Assembly (NCBI GenBank): GCA_033065855.1
Contig: JAVXUO010001974.1
Location: 1 to 64,000, forward strand
Length of the DNA: 64,000 bases
Reading direction: 5' to 3'
Origin: Escallonia rubra
Lineage: Eukaryota; Streptophyta; Magnoliopsida; Escalloniales; Escalloniaceae
A program made the translations under genes and the position numbers. Below the pieces are notes generated by a model. The model was not told the origin of the DNA, searched no databases, and saw only the letters and a list, made by a program, of their open reading frames with translations. Shown in pieces: positions 1-11,408 of this stretch (its first letter is position 1; every line of letters starts with the position of its first letter).

Positions 1-1630
1 AAGATGAAGAAGTCGGCAGACAATAGAAGAAGAGACGTGTCGAGTTCAAAGTGGCTAGATCGGTGATTGCCAAGTTGAATGCAGAGTCTTAAAAGACCCC
101 GAGTGAGGCGAGTCTAAGGAAGCAGATGCCCTCTATCACAACATCTTTTGACAAGAACATTAAGCAAGGTGATCGGGGAGAAGCATTGTCGTTATTGTCT
201 AGGTTACTTCGTGCAATGGATAAAGGACTGCTAGAGAAGAAAGCAAGTTGGGAACCTGCGGGCACTTTATGGTGATTTCAGGACATCGACATTTCACCAA
301 CGAGACACGATGAGGGCATCGTTGGCATAGATAAGGGAGAGTGTCAAATCCCGCCAAGAATTTGGAGGCTTGTCCACGTATACACCAGTGAAGATGCTCA
401 CTATATGCATAAATCATTTCTTAGTGGGCGATTCCATGGTAGCATTTGGAAAGTTTCAAATTAGTCTAGCTTCTTTAAAACATAATAGCGAATTCTAGAA
501 TATTTTGCAAGCTTGTAAATTTCTTGATATTTTCGCATAGTATTTTACTTTGTACCTGTATGCCTTAGTATTAAAATGATCTCAATCATCTATTGAGGAT
601 GATGGAGACGATAAATAGGGATGGCTCATTTGCCCAAACCATTGAGTAAACCTTGTACTAAGAGCATTTTGTAGAAATGTTAGTTCACTTCCAAAATTTT
701 ACATGCTCTATCTTTCTTTCCCTCTTTACCTTTCCTAAGATGACTTAGATGACCCGGCAATTCATGGCGGTGATACTGAGGCCACACAGTTCACATGTGA
801 ATGCAAAAGGTCATGCTAATTATTGGTGTATCCCTTCCGCACTCACTTGATATTGAAGATTAGCGCAACAAAAACTAAGTATAGAGTTCGAATTTGGCTC
901 GGTCAACAATTAGGCCAATCCATTCACACTTTTAAATTTTCATATAAGCTTATCATACTTAGTGAACGGTTACTTGTAGGAGAAAACTTGAACCTGTAAG
1001 ACCTATCGATCACATCACGACAAGTGAACATAAAAGCCTGGGTAGAGATCACAAGGCACCATAACACTGCAAGCTAGTATGGTTTTAAAACTTCACAAGT
1101 GTCGAGAATGCCATAGCCAGATTTGAACACCAAAGGCTCAGACCCGCCTATGAAGCCTGCAACCTTGACCAACCTCGATTCAAAAGTTTCATTCTCCACC
1201 TTCTATGCAATGTGTTATACGGTGGATGACCTAAAAATGGTTGTAAGAGGTTTGGTTGGGTGCTCGGACTTCTAAAAGTGATTATATACCGTTGATTAAG
1301 GTCCTCGTCTCCAAACATGTAAAGGGTATCATTCTCTCTTCAAATGTAATTGTACTCGACATCTAACTTTTTTTCAATTTCTTAAGAAGTTGAGTGTAAC
1401 TCTTGGGTAACCTCAATTGGAGCTAAATTGAGCTTGATCCATTCTTCAAATAACTTATCATCGAGAACAATGCAAAATCTTGCATATTTACCACTGCCAA
1501 AAGGTATAAAGAAAAATTAAATAAAATAGAAACTTCCTAATTGAATTATGTTATAATTTTAATAAAGTGGATTGTTTGTTTTCCAAATGGGACCTCATAG
1601 GTATTACTCGGCTTAAAAGTTGAACTATCA
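1..1630. other. Unassigned intergenic sequence
   Basis: I see no convincing gene here. The longest open frames are under 80 codons and match nothing I recognise. The first 450 bases are less AT-rich than the rest and could be an old transposon fragment, but no domain or terminal repeat supports that. Confidence 0.4.
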
Positions 1631-1837
1631 TGTCAATTTTGATACCTCGGACTTACAAGCTGTAAAACTAAGATAGGGAACAACGCTGCCGATGCGGCAA
1701 AGGAAATTAGGCTTTTAGAGTGTATAGAGACAAGGAGGTGTTATGGTTTTCTCAAAATGCAAAAAAAACAAAAAGAACCATAGTGTCAATTTTGAAACTT
1801 AAGACTTAAAAGCGGTAAAACTAAGACAAGGAACAAT
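1631..1837. repeat. Tandem duplication, second copy interrupted by a retrotransposon
   Basis: Copy A (1631-1783, 153 bp) starts TGTCAATTTTGATACC. Copy B starts at 1784 with TGTCAATTTTGAAAC and runs to 1837, where the Ty3/gypsy LTR begins. Copy B resumes after the far LTR at 8625 with GTTGCCGG and an AAAGGAGATTAGGC block that matches AAAGGAAATTAGGC in copy A. The duplication therefore predates the retrotransposon insertion. No coding content is seen. Confidence 0.75.
1833..1837. repeat. Target-site duplication ACAAT, left
   Basis: The 5 bases directly before the LTR start TGTAACGCC are ACAAT. The same 5 bases follow the other LTR at 8620-8624. A 5-bp duplication is usual for Ty3/gypsy integration. 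Confidence 0.8.
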
Positions 1838-3808
1838 TGTAACGCCCCGAATTTTTCCGGAGCCCTAATATCAAATAAATAAAGTCAGAAAATCTCAAAA
1901 TATCAAAAAGTCTCCCAAGTGGTTATTCAAAGCATATACTAATCAATCCTAATAATACATCAATAAATGCCATAGCGGCATAAAGCATTTATATAATCAA
2001 AATTACTCGGACACATAGTTTCAAAATAAAATCTAAACAAATTCAATTTGTCTTAATTATTACATCTAAGAATACTAATACTGACTTTGAGATAAAAACG
2101 GCTAGCTCTCAGTCACACAGCTGGCCCTGTAATCCAATCCTACCTACTGATCACCTAAAAGAAAAACAATAAGGGAGTGAACCAAATGCTCAATAAGATT
2201 GTTCAACGGACCAATCAAAAGAAATACAAAAATATATGAGAAAACGAGATTACATAGGTACATAATTTTAACGGAACTGATATCAGACCGAATTTCAAAA
2301 TGCCGAAATATATGTGTACAGAGACAGACATTAGAGAGCCATTAGAATACGGCCACACATGCCATAACTGACACGTGAAACTAGGTTCAGAAAATAAGAA
2401 CGATCTCTAACTCATCTCACTAAGCTAGCCCACGTTCCAATCTACGTGGGTAAGTCAGAAACAGAAAGTCACATATACTGTGACATGGCTCAGGGAATTT
2501 ATTACACTTAAGATAAAAAAAAATAACTAATATTTGGTGACATACTAACAAGTGGCCTAGACTATATAAACTAATGGATCATATACATCCCGTGGCATGT
2601 GGCTCACGTTAAGTGTCTCTGATAAGTTACACATAGTCTGTGACAAAAACATGGACAAATATTCGCAAGGCAATCAAAAAGGCTTATCTGAAACAATTCC
2701 TAAATGCACTAGATTTAAATCAAAGAGGAAAAAAAAAGAACATGTTCGATGCAAATGGAATACCGCAAATGAAATACTCAAAAACAGATTTTTGCAAGGG
2801 ATTACACGAACATTAGAGACGTTAAAGTACAAGTCTAAATGTGGTAGATTATATAAATTACTGTTAACCTGGTACAGCCTAGGATTTAAGAAGAATTTGA
2901 TGAAGGCTTTTCAACAATGAACATACGGCACATAGCTCATTACTTTGCAAATATTAACAATAAAGTAATGAAGAAGGCAACAACACTTAAGAAAATAGAG
3001 GAACCAAGGATTTTTTCTGCTTCATGGTGTAATTATGACTAGAAAAGAAGGAGAAAGGAGACAGAGAGGACGATGCATAAGCAATGGTGATGATCCCCAC
3101 CCGATTCAACGGATGGAAGCCAAAAAGAAAGGGAACAAGTATGTCCAAAGTGTGGGTCAAAGAAATAAATCACACTCAACATTCACAATGTCCTTCAATA
3201 CGTTGACAGACAGACATGTGTTATCTAGCATTGGGAAAGAGCCCGATACAACAGAAAATTTATGACTGTCACTCGCAAGAGTCTTGTAAAAAACGGCTCT
3301 AGCACCTACGACAAAATCAATGTGAATGTCGACAACGAACGAACAAGGCCAACAAAACACAGTCAAATCCAACAATTACAATGCGTTACCTTTTACAGTA
3401 CAGTACCAGGAATGCAACGAGTATATTTTAATCGAAGACAAAACAAACATAACAGTTACAAAATAAAAGCTAAGGGGTCCGAGCACAATTCGAATTGAAG
3501 GAAGCAAATCCTTACCTCTAATTGCACGATTAAAATTAAAATGTTGATCTTCTCAATTCAATTGTATCAAAAGTCCTAAAAATTAACATATCCAAACATT
3601 CCAATTAGGTTCTAACAACAAAGAAAATTCGTAGGATTCCTACTACGAATCTCAATTTAATAATCGAATTAAATTCTTACCTCAAAGTAGTTTGCAAATC
3701 TCAAGAAGTTTCTTTCTAGGGATTCTTTGGAGACTCTCATGGACTTTAGTGTGGTCTTCCTAGAAAATATGTAGTATGTAAACTATCAATAACCTAAAAG
3801 AAATATAA
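1838..3808 (-). repeat. 3' LTR of the Ty3/gypsy element
   Basis: It begins TGTAACGCCCCGAATTTTT and matches 6657-8512 over most of its length. It differs by indels, including an extra segment of about 45 bp near 2545-2590 lying between two GTGGC words. The roughly 107 bp that end the other LTR (8513-8619) are absent; homology stops at 3808 and pol-like sequence follows at once. A deletion has therefore removed the outer U3 edge and the polypurine tract. Short open frames inside it (2597-2920, 3035-3265 and others) are not conserved between the two LTRs and are not genes. Confidence 0.8.
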
Positions 3809-3814
3809 AAATTA

Positions 3815-4665
3815 AAAGGTGCGGATAAGTATGTCATATATTCTCTTCAGATTCTTAAGTGACCTCCTTAATTTCATGGTTCTGCCATAAAACCTTAACT
3901 AAGGGAATGAATTTTATTCATAACACCTGATCACGATGGTCAAGAATCTCAAATGGTTGCTCTTCGTAGGAAAGATCCTCCTACACTGATAAAGGCTCAT
4001 ACGACACAATGAGTGTGGGATCATAAACGTACTTCCTCAGATTCGAAACATGGAAAACATTATGAATGTGTGAAAGCTCTGGCGACAATGCAACTCTGTA
4101 AGCAACTGGACCAATCCTCTCCAAAATCTCGAATGGCCTAACAAACCTAGGGCTAAGCGTGCCCTTCTTACCGAAACGCATCATCCCCTTCCAAGGTGAA
4201 ACTCTTAAAAATACGTGATCACCTACCTCAAACTCAAGTTTGCGGTGACGGTAAGATGTACAACTGCGCTGTCTGTCTAGAGCTATTTTGAGAGGTTCTC
4301 AAATCAAATCAACTTTTTGAGCAGTCAACTATACTAACTCTGGTCCCAATAACCGTCTCTCTCTCTTACCTCATTTCAGCATAGTGGATTCCTACACCTC
4401 CATCCATACAATGCCTTAAACGGCCATCTTAATACTTGCCTGATAGCTTTTATTATAGGCAAACTCAACTAAAGGTAAATGACTATGCCAACTGCCACCA
4501 AAGTCTAGTGTGCAAGCCCTCAACATATCCTATAGCGTCTGAATGGTACGTTCAGACTGCCCATCTATCTGTGGGTGGTAAGCGGTGCTGAAATGGAGAT
4601 CAGTGCCCATAGAATCCTAGAAACTCCTCTAGCAATTTGAAGTAAAATACGGATCTTGATCTGAC
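3815..4665 (-). pseudogene. Ty3/gypsy integrase C-terminal half and chromodomain-like tail
   Basis: On the minus strand the conceptual translation starts in the integrase core at 4665 (SDQDPYFTS, the second catalytic Asp region), passes FSTAYHPQIDGQSERTIQTL and [10 protein letters not shown], then MMRFGKKGTLSPRFVRPFEI and SHIHNVFHVSNLRKYVYDPT. It ends in a chromodomain-like tail with IPLVKVLWQNHEIKEVT and, after a stop, HTYPHLL at about 3815. These are standard chromovirus motifs in the right order. Internal stops and frameshifts are present, for example in place of Arg or Trp codons in the tail. The only open stretch over 60 codons is 3981-4184. It joins RT sequence directly at about 4666, which marks an internal deletion. 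Confidence 0.85.
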
Positions 4666-4666
4666 A

Positions 4667-5345
4667 CTATTGATAATGGTTCCCATGCAACTTCACGATC
4701 TCATCAATATATAATCTAACTAGCTTAGATAATGGTGCTCTGTAGGCGTCATCAATCGTGAATTCAACCTCATGATCGATGGGTTTTCCTGACAACTCCT
4801 CAGGAAACACCTCAGGAAAGTTACGTACTACTGGTATGTCTGATATCTCAAGACCTCCATGACTAGTATCAAGGACGTGTGCAATATAACCCTCACAGCC
4901 CTTGGAAGCATATGTCAAGACGTAATAGCTGAGATAATAGACAAGACACTAGGCTTTGAACCCCGAAACTCAACCTTAGGCGAATCAGATAGATGAACTC
5001 GCTTCTCAAAGCAGACAACTAAGGCATGATAGGATGCCAACCAATCTATACCCAAAATTCAAAATCACAACTATCTAAAAGAACTAGATCTCCGGGAAGG
5101 TCCCTATCGCAAATCTAGATCTTGCAGTTCCTCAATACTGACTTAATTACCACAGAATCCCTAACAGGAGTGCCCAAAGACAACTCACAGTCAAGAGACT
5201 AGGGTTTAACCCCAAGGCGACGTGTAAACGAAAGAGAAACAAATGAGTGTGTGGCACCAGAGTTAAATAATACATGAGCATCAATTGAGTTAATCTGAAT
5301 AGTACCTGCCACCACATCCTTTGAACCTGATGCATCTTTAGCTGT
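4667..5345 (-). pseudogene. Ty3/gypsy protease and start of reverse transcriptase, broken
   Basis: The minus strand encodes an aspartic-protease segment (about 5199-5345) with AGTIQINSIDAHVLFNSGATHS. The usual active-site triplet DSG reads NSG here, so the catalytic Asp is lost. After several stops the frame resumes at 4918 with IPVVRNFPEVFPEEL and VEFTIDDAYRAPLSKL, the N-terminal edge of a gypsy RT. The RT palm, including its catalytic box, is absent because sequence jumps to integrase at about 4666. Confidence 0.82.
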
Positions 5346-6330
5346 CATGTTGAACACCCTGCCGGTAGCCTTAAGTTTATGCCCTTCTACTGAGTGACTC
5401 ATACTCTGTCTTGGGCCCGAAGTTATACTCTCTACAACTGAACCCTGGGGTCTAGATTGTCCCGATGCTGGAATGGGGCAATATCTGATATGGTGACTCT
5501 TCTGGCCATACATGAAGCATACTCATGTATCCCAATGGCAACTGTGACCACCGTGTCTCTTGTTATACCTCTAATAAATGGGGTCGAAACCTGTAGATGG
5601 GGGCTTTTAAGCAAAGTTATGACTAGAATTCCTACTAAAATTACCCTGAGCCTGACCTGCCTCTGACCAAAAGAAATCAAGGAAGAAGTCTGTTTCCGCT
5701 TCCTATCGCCTTGTGCCATGTGTGACTGGGATAGTTCTGGACGGTCTCTTTTGCCTGCCTTGGCGTCTTTCCTATCTCTGTAGTCTCTTGCCTCAGTATA
5801 TATGGTCTTTGCAATGTCCACGCACTAAACATAGGTCTCAATCGGGACTGGAACAATGCGTTGCCCAATACTAGGCTTAAGACCCCAAGTAAACATCTGC
5901 ATTATATCCTTGTCATTTACCACCAACTGTTTATCATAACAAGACAGTCACGTAAACTTGACCTTATACACAGCGATATTCTCGTTTTCCCCCTGCCTCA
6001 GGTTCAGAAAGTCACGATGCATTTGTTGTTTCAGACTCCTTAGAAAGTTTCGGTTGAAGAACAAGTCCTTACAGTGATCCCATATCATCCATCGCCTTGT
6101 GTTGTTCCACTATCGTACTATCCTCGATCATTTTCCACCAATGGTCTGCTTCCCCATCTAGCTTATACACTGTGAGTTCTATATTGACCTCATCAGTACA
6201 ACTCATAGGCCTAACTACCTTCTCAAGTCAAGAAATCCACTTCCCTGCCACAATCAGATCGTCAGTACCTCCAAAAGGTTCTACATTCTTCTAGTCAAAC
6301 TGCTCTAACAATCTATGAGTTTGAGCCTAC
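5346..6330 (-). pseudogene. Ty3/gypsy gag remnant with degenerate zinc knuckle
   Basis: Minus-strand translation in mixed frames gives the retrotransposon gag pattern near 6300-6090: RLLEQF, FGGTDDLIVAGKWIS, LEKVVRPMSCTDEVNIEL, and GEADHWWKM. A basic low-complexity stretch follows, then a knuckle-like CFMYGQKSHHIRYCP at about 5475-5520, where the second Cys has become Tyr. Many stops and frame changes are present. Gag would form the particle and bind RNA in an active element; this copy is dead. Confidence 0.75.
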
Positions 6331-6639
6331 CCGTGATTAGGATTCCGATGTGGGTTTGGTTGATTCTATTGATTTAGCTGAGCTTGTTGGTTCGCAAGTA
6401 ACTGAGTCAGCTGAGCTTGTTGTTTTGCTAGGATAGTCAGAAGATCTGGCAGATTCTCGTTCCCTGTGATGTTTTCATGCTCCACATTCCAATTATTGGC
6501 TATTATAACGACCGCTTGCCATTATTACAAGAGAAAACTAGAATCAGATACTGACTAGGACAATAAACTTAAATCTACCCATCCTACCCACCTCATAACT
6601 TATCTAATCCTAAGCATGAGTCTATAGGAGTTTAAACCT

Positions 6640-6656
6640 GTAGCTCTGATACTAAC
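6640..6656 (-). promoter_or_regulatory. Primer-binding site of the Ty3/gypsy element
   Basis: Directly inside the 5' LTR the minus strand reads GTTAGTATCAGAGCTAC. This is close to TGGTATCAGAGC, the complement of the initiator-Met tRNA 3' end used by many plant LTR elements. It fixes the orientation: transcription runs from 8619 toward 1838. Confidence 0.7.
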
Positions 6657-8619
6657 TGTAATGCCCCGAATTTTTTTGGAGCGCTAATATCAAATAAAAA
6701 AAGTTAGAAAATCTTAAAATATCAAAAAGTCTCCCAAGTGGTTATTCAAAGCATCTACTAATCAATCCCAAAGATACATCAATAAATGCCATAGCGGCCT
6801 AAAGCATTTATATAATCCAAATTATTTCGACACGGAGTTCTAAAATAAAATCTAAACAAATTCAATTTGTCTTAATTATTAAATCTAAAAATACTAATAC
6901 TGACTCTGAGATAAAAACCGCTAGCTCTCAGTCATACAGCTAGCCCTGTAATCCAATCCTACATACTGATCTCCTGAAATGAAAACAATAAGGGAGTGAT
7001 CCAAATGCTCAGTAAGGTCGCTCAACGGACCAATCAAAAGGAATACCAAATGTCTGAGAAAACAATATTACGGAGGTACAGAATTTCAACGGATCATATA
7101 TCAGATTGAATTTCAAAATGCTAAAATATATTTATGTACAGAGACAGACACTAGAGAGCCACCCAGAATAAGGCTACACATGTCATAACTGACACGTAAA
7201 AGCAGGTTCAGAAAATAAGATCGTGATCTCTAACTCATCCCGTGGAGTTAGCCCACATTTCAATCCATGTGGGTAAGTCAGAAACAGAAAATGACATACA
7301 TTGTGACATGGCTTATGGAATTTATTGCACTTAAGATTAAAAAAAAATGGCAACATACTAACAAGTGGCATGTGGCTCATGCTAAGGGTCGCTGATAAGT
7401 TACACATAGTCCATGACAGAAACATTGACATATAATCTTAAGACAATCCAAAAGGGGTCTCTAAAACAATTTCTAAATGCACTAAATTTAAATCAAAGAG
7501 GGCAAAAGAACATGTTCGACGCAAATGGAATACCGCAAATGAAATACTCAAAAACAGATTTTTGCAAGGGATTACACGGACATTAGAGACGTTAAAGTAC
7601 AATAGTAAATGTGATAGCTAGATCATCTAAATTACTGTTAAGAAGAATTTGATGAAGGCTTTTCAACAATGAACATATGGCACATAACTCCTTACTTTGC
7701 AAATATTAACAATAAAGTAATGAAGAAGGCAATAACACTGTTAAGAAAATAAATGAACCAAGGATCTTTTCTGCTTCATGGTGTAATTATGACTAGAAAA
7801 GGAAGGAGAAAGGAGGCAGAGAAGACGATGCATAAACAATGGTGATGCAATGCAACGAATGGAAGCCAAATTTTAAGAAAGGGAATAAGTCTGTCCAAAG
7901 TGTAGGTCAAAGAAGCAAATCACAGTATCAACATTCACAATGTCCTTCAATAGATTGACAGGCAAATTGTGTTATCTAGCAATTGGGAAAGAGCCCAGTA
8001 CAATAGAAAATTTATGACACTCACTCGCCAGAGGCTTGTCAAAAACGGCTCTAGCACGAACGGCAAAATCAACGTGTATGGCGACAACGAACGAACAAGG
8101 CCAACAAAACATAGTCAAATCCAACAATTACTCTATAGGCATCAAACATGGAGAACCACTGCATTACCTTTTGCAATACAGTAGCAGGAATGCGAAGACT
8201 ATATTTTAATCGAAGACGAACAAACGTAACGGGTACAAAATAAATTCAAAATGTTAATCTTCTCAATCCAATTGTATCAAAAATCCTAAAAATTAACATA
8301 TCCAAAGATTCCAATTAGCTTCTAACAACAAAGAAAATTCGTACGATTCCTACTACGAATCTCAATTCCATAATTGAATTAAATTCTTACTTCAAAGTAA
8401 TTTGCAAATCTCAAAAAGTATCTTCCTAGGGATTCTTTGGAGACTCTTGGTGTGCTCTTAGGTTCCTAGAGAATATATTGTACGTAAAGTATCAATAACC
8501 TAAAAGAAATATACTTCCTAAAATAAAAAAAAATTGCAGAATACCCGTTACGTCCCAAAACTCTCTATTTTTTTCTCTCTTTTTTGATATATAAACATTT
8601 AAATATGCAGGATCTAACA
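6657..8619 (-). repeat. 5' LTR of the Ty3/gypsy element
   Basis: It is 1963 bp, starts TGTAATGCCCCGAATTTTT and ends AGGATCTAACA. The outer boundary is set by the TSD ACAAT at 8620-8624. It holds the U3 edge (8513-8619) missing from the other LTR. The indels against the partner LTR suggest an old insertion. Confidence 0.82.
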
Positions 8620-8624
8620 ACAAT
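8620..8624. repeat. Target-site duplication ACAAT, right
   Basis: It is identical to 1833-1837. Downstream sequence from 8625 continues the interrupted tandem copy B. Confidence 0.8.
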
Positions 8625-8864
8625 GTTGCCGGTGTGCAAAGGAGATTAGGCTTTTAGAGTGTATTGAGACAAGGAGGATTCAAAAAGAAAAAAAAAAAGA
8701 GATATCTTTGGTAAAGATGTAATTTGAAAATGACATTTCCAAACCTGGGGGTTTAGTTTTCTAGAACTTTTAAAGCAATTTAGAATATGGGCCATTGATA
8801 ACTTCTCATGGCTACTGATGAGAAAGACAATTATGCTATTATATTAAGCATACGGTCCTGTTTC

Positions 8865-9650
8865 ATAAAACTGAAATTTAAGTACTGAAAAAGTTGACCG
8901 TAGTACTCGATAAAATTGAAACTTTAAGATTTTTTTTTTGAAAAAGAAGTCAATCTCTTTGGTAAACCAAAAGCAAATGTCTAAAATTTGATCTATTTAC
9001 AAATTTATTCATTTTATCAAGATTATTTATGTAATTTATAACTTTTTTTTTGGCCAAAATCATGTTGGTGGTTGTGGCAGTGTGAAGGAGTAATAATGGT
9101 TGTGGTGGCGGCGGCGAAAGGTGTCAATGTTAGTGATAGTGGTGCATGAAGATGTGGTGTTGATAATTGTGGTGGTAAGGATAGACGGAGACATGGCGGT
9201 CATGGCAATGATTGTAGTGTAGTGGATATATGGATGGTTTTGACGGACATGGATGTAATGATGGCGGCGATGGTATGGTGGAGGTGGCGTTGTCCTCGTG
9301 GTGGTGGTAGTGGCTAGGTCATGGTAATTATGATGGTTGTAGCAAGAATGAATAATAGTTGTGTTGGTGGTTGTAGTGCAGTGGAGGCAATGTTACTAGC
9401 AAATTAATCAAGATGGCATTATGGTGATAATTATTCTTTTTATGTGAAATTATGTTAAATAACTTTTAATTATCTCATTTAGAATTAGGAGCATTAAGTA
9501 AGTCTATTAGGGCTTTAAATTTTAGTCTATTTTTTGTAGGAATTAAAATTTTAAGCGCTACGACGTTAAGCATTATCAATCATGCTTAATTTGAAATGCA
9601 TTGAAAACTTTAAGTTTTAAGTACTTGATTACGAAATCAAACACCCTACA
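8865..9650. mobile_element. Possible foldback element around a GGT-rich tract
   Basis: The left edge (8865-8925) has CCTGTTTCATAAAACTGAAA then TTTAAGTACTGAAAA. The reverse complement of the right edge (9600-9650) has GGGTGTTTGATTTCGTAATC then AAGTACTTAAAACTTAAAG. The resemblance is typical of plant MITE ends but imperfect, and I could not find a target-site duplication. Between the arms, 9062-9400 is strongly GGT/GTG-biased on the plus strand. Confidence 0.3.
9062..9400. repeat. GGT/GTG-rich low-complexity tract
   Basis: Plus-strand purine-rich GGT, GTG and GGC triplets with irregular spacing, for example GGTTGTGGTGGCGGCGGCG. No coding frame is kept. A similar tract recurs at about 9885-10025. 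Similar tracts in both strand senses lie at 24290-24375, 30560-31090, 31140-31400, 34320-34480 and 34690-34910. Confidence 0.6.
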
Positions 9651-10745
9651 CAATATATTAGTTCATTAAGAGTAAAAAGGTCATTTCAGTTTTATATTTA
9701 CAACCCTAAGTTCGCCGTCACCACTATCTGTGCCGACATCCACATAGGCAAAGCAAATACGAGTCGCCAGAGAACTCTCTACAATGCAGCATCAACAAAA
9801 TACATTGCCTCTTCTATTGTACTTGAATCCCATAAGTGCATTAGATCCTACCGGTAATTCGTTATTGCGGTAGTGAGGACTGCAATGGTGGGTGGGGTGA
9901 CCAATAGGGCTTGTTGTGGTGATGGGAGCTATGACGGTGGGTGTGGCAACCAGTGGGGGGTCACCATGGTTAGTGGGGCTATGGCGTAATGGTGATGGGA
10001 TATGGTGGTGGATTGTGGGTTGTTATATGTGGAGTCTGATTTCAGCCTAGAGACATTATTACAATGGAGGTACTGTACATCAAGCCCCAATTTCGGAGGT
10101 TCCGCTTACTCCAGACTCGCCTATCATAGAGAACGAACTCCAGACTCGCCTCGAGCGTTAAACTAACAAACTGCATGCAATGAAGCATGTTGTAACTTTC
10201 ATTATTTCCACTAGTCTTTTAGATTTCAACATTTTCATCGAAACGATCCCCTTATCCAACGTGAAAATCGGCATAAGATGTGGCATGTAACAAGCACAAT
10301 TAGGGTCCAAAAATGCTTCGGCATCACCTTTCAACAAAAACGCTCGAGCAGTAACACGGATAACATTTCGTGGCCCTGAATAACCCGACCTACAAAATGT
10401 GTTGGTTTTGGAGGTTCAAACTTTTTATGCCATGGATGACTACTTGCGCCTGAAGGTCTCAAGCTTGCGCTGAAACCCATATCAATTTCTTGCAAAATTT
10501 AAAAAGGTTAAACGTCGAATACGATTAAATTTGAGGAGTGTGACAACATTTATTATTGGAGATGGAGGAGGCTTATAAATGGCATAACAATTAGTTTTAT
10601 CTATTTATCGAGGCGGTCAACGATTAAATTACTTCGGCAGATGAAAGAGACAAAATACCTTGTATCCTTTCCAAAGCTTCTAAAGTTCATTCCTAGTGAG
10701 CAGGTTATTACACTAAGCTACAAAGTAGGGATGCAGGTGAGTATA

Positions 10746-10761
10746 CCCATGTCGACATGGG
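10746..10761. repeat. 16-bp perfect palindrome, repeated in each unit
   Basis: CCCATGTCGACATGGG is a perfect palindrome at the junction between the first (minus) and second (plus) module. It recurs at the same place in unit 2 (about 14230) and unit 3 (about 16922). It may mark the centre of an ancestral inverted duplication. Confidence 0.8.
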
Positions 10762-10843
10762 ATGTTTAGGGGATTCCCTATGGTTGGTACTAGTGAGGTA
10801 GATTTCAGTCAAGCTTAAGGCCTTCACACGCAGGTAGTCACTA

Positions 10844-11230
10844 GTGGGTATAAAAAATCAAAACCAACATATCCTTCTCAAGGTTCCATGGGTCAAGTCA
10901 CATAGACGCACACAAGAGAAACGTAGTCCGTTTACTGCTCAAGAACATGTTACTGAAAGTGTTGTTGAAACATTATCAGTCTCTCATACAACTCGTTTCA
11001 TGCCGATTTTCGTGCTTGATGATATCATTATAAAAGTTGATGATGGTGTCGGTGAGCATGTTGAGATTTGAAATGCTCGTGAAAATAACCAAAGCTACAA
11101 CAAGATTCATTGCGTATAATTTCTTGGCTTAACATTTGAGGCGAGTATGAACTTTATAGTCAAAGATAATACGGTTACACCAAAAATCAAGGTTCGTCTT
11201 TAAGATCAAAATGTGGAACTGGTTCCTTAT
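10844..11230 (+). pseudogene. Unknown protein remnant, plus-oriented module (unit 1)
   Basis: A 75-codon frame ends in a motif reading RFMPIFVLDDIIIKVDDGV and then GEHVEI. Past a stop the same frame continues with ARENNQSYNKIHCV, FLGLTFEASMNF and a DQNVELVPY-like stretch. The same peptide is encoded, more diverged, by the opposite-strand modules. That suggests a real ancestral coding sequence now decayed. I do not recognise the family. Close copies start at 14328 and 17020. Confidence 0.45.
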
Positions 11231-11408
11231 ATTATGATGTTGGAGGTATCATACATGTTTAGAAGAAGCTAATTGCTTACCAAAATGGTTTTTTGCAAAT
11301 TTCTCGACTTGAGATTAAAGAAAGATATTTGGTATTGAAGACCTCTTCCATTGTCTATAACCGTATTATAGACAAGTTCCTCCAATATAATAAATAAGGA
11401 ACGAGTTC

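Larger units (their letters stand above)
1838..8619 (-). mobile_element. Internally deleted Ty3/gypsy LTR retrotransposon (chromovirus, Tekay/Del-like)
   Basis: Two direct repeats of about 1.9 kb (1838-3808 and 6657-8619) flank a 2.8 kb interior whose coding remnants lie on the minus strand. The right LTR is therefore the 5' LTR. The interior holds, in transcription order, a primer-binding site, gag, CCHC knuckle, protease, the first part of RT, then directly the second half of integrase and a chromodomain-like tail. Most of RT, all of RNase H and the first half of integrase are missing. The ends are TG...CA and the TSD ACAAT is perfect. Long LTRs, an initiator-Met-type primer site and a chromodomain tail fit the Tekay/Del clade; the clade is inferred, not tested by phylogeny. 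The element cannot move by itself. Confidence 0.85.

Noticed and set aside
199..417. 72-codon minus-strand frame
   Set aside because: No motif, no homology recognised, no supporting context; a frame of this length is expected by chance.
2597..2920. 107-codon Lys-rich frame inside the left Ty3/gypsy LTR
   Set aside because: It is not open in the homologous right LTR, so it is not maintained as coding.
6640..6656. tRNA-like words TATCAGAGC near LTRs
   Set aside because: These are primer-binding sites complementary to a tRNA end, not tRNA genes; no cloverleaf could be fitted.
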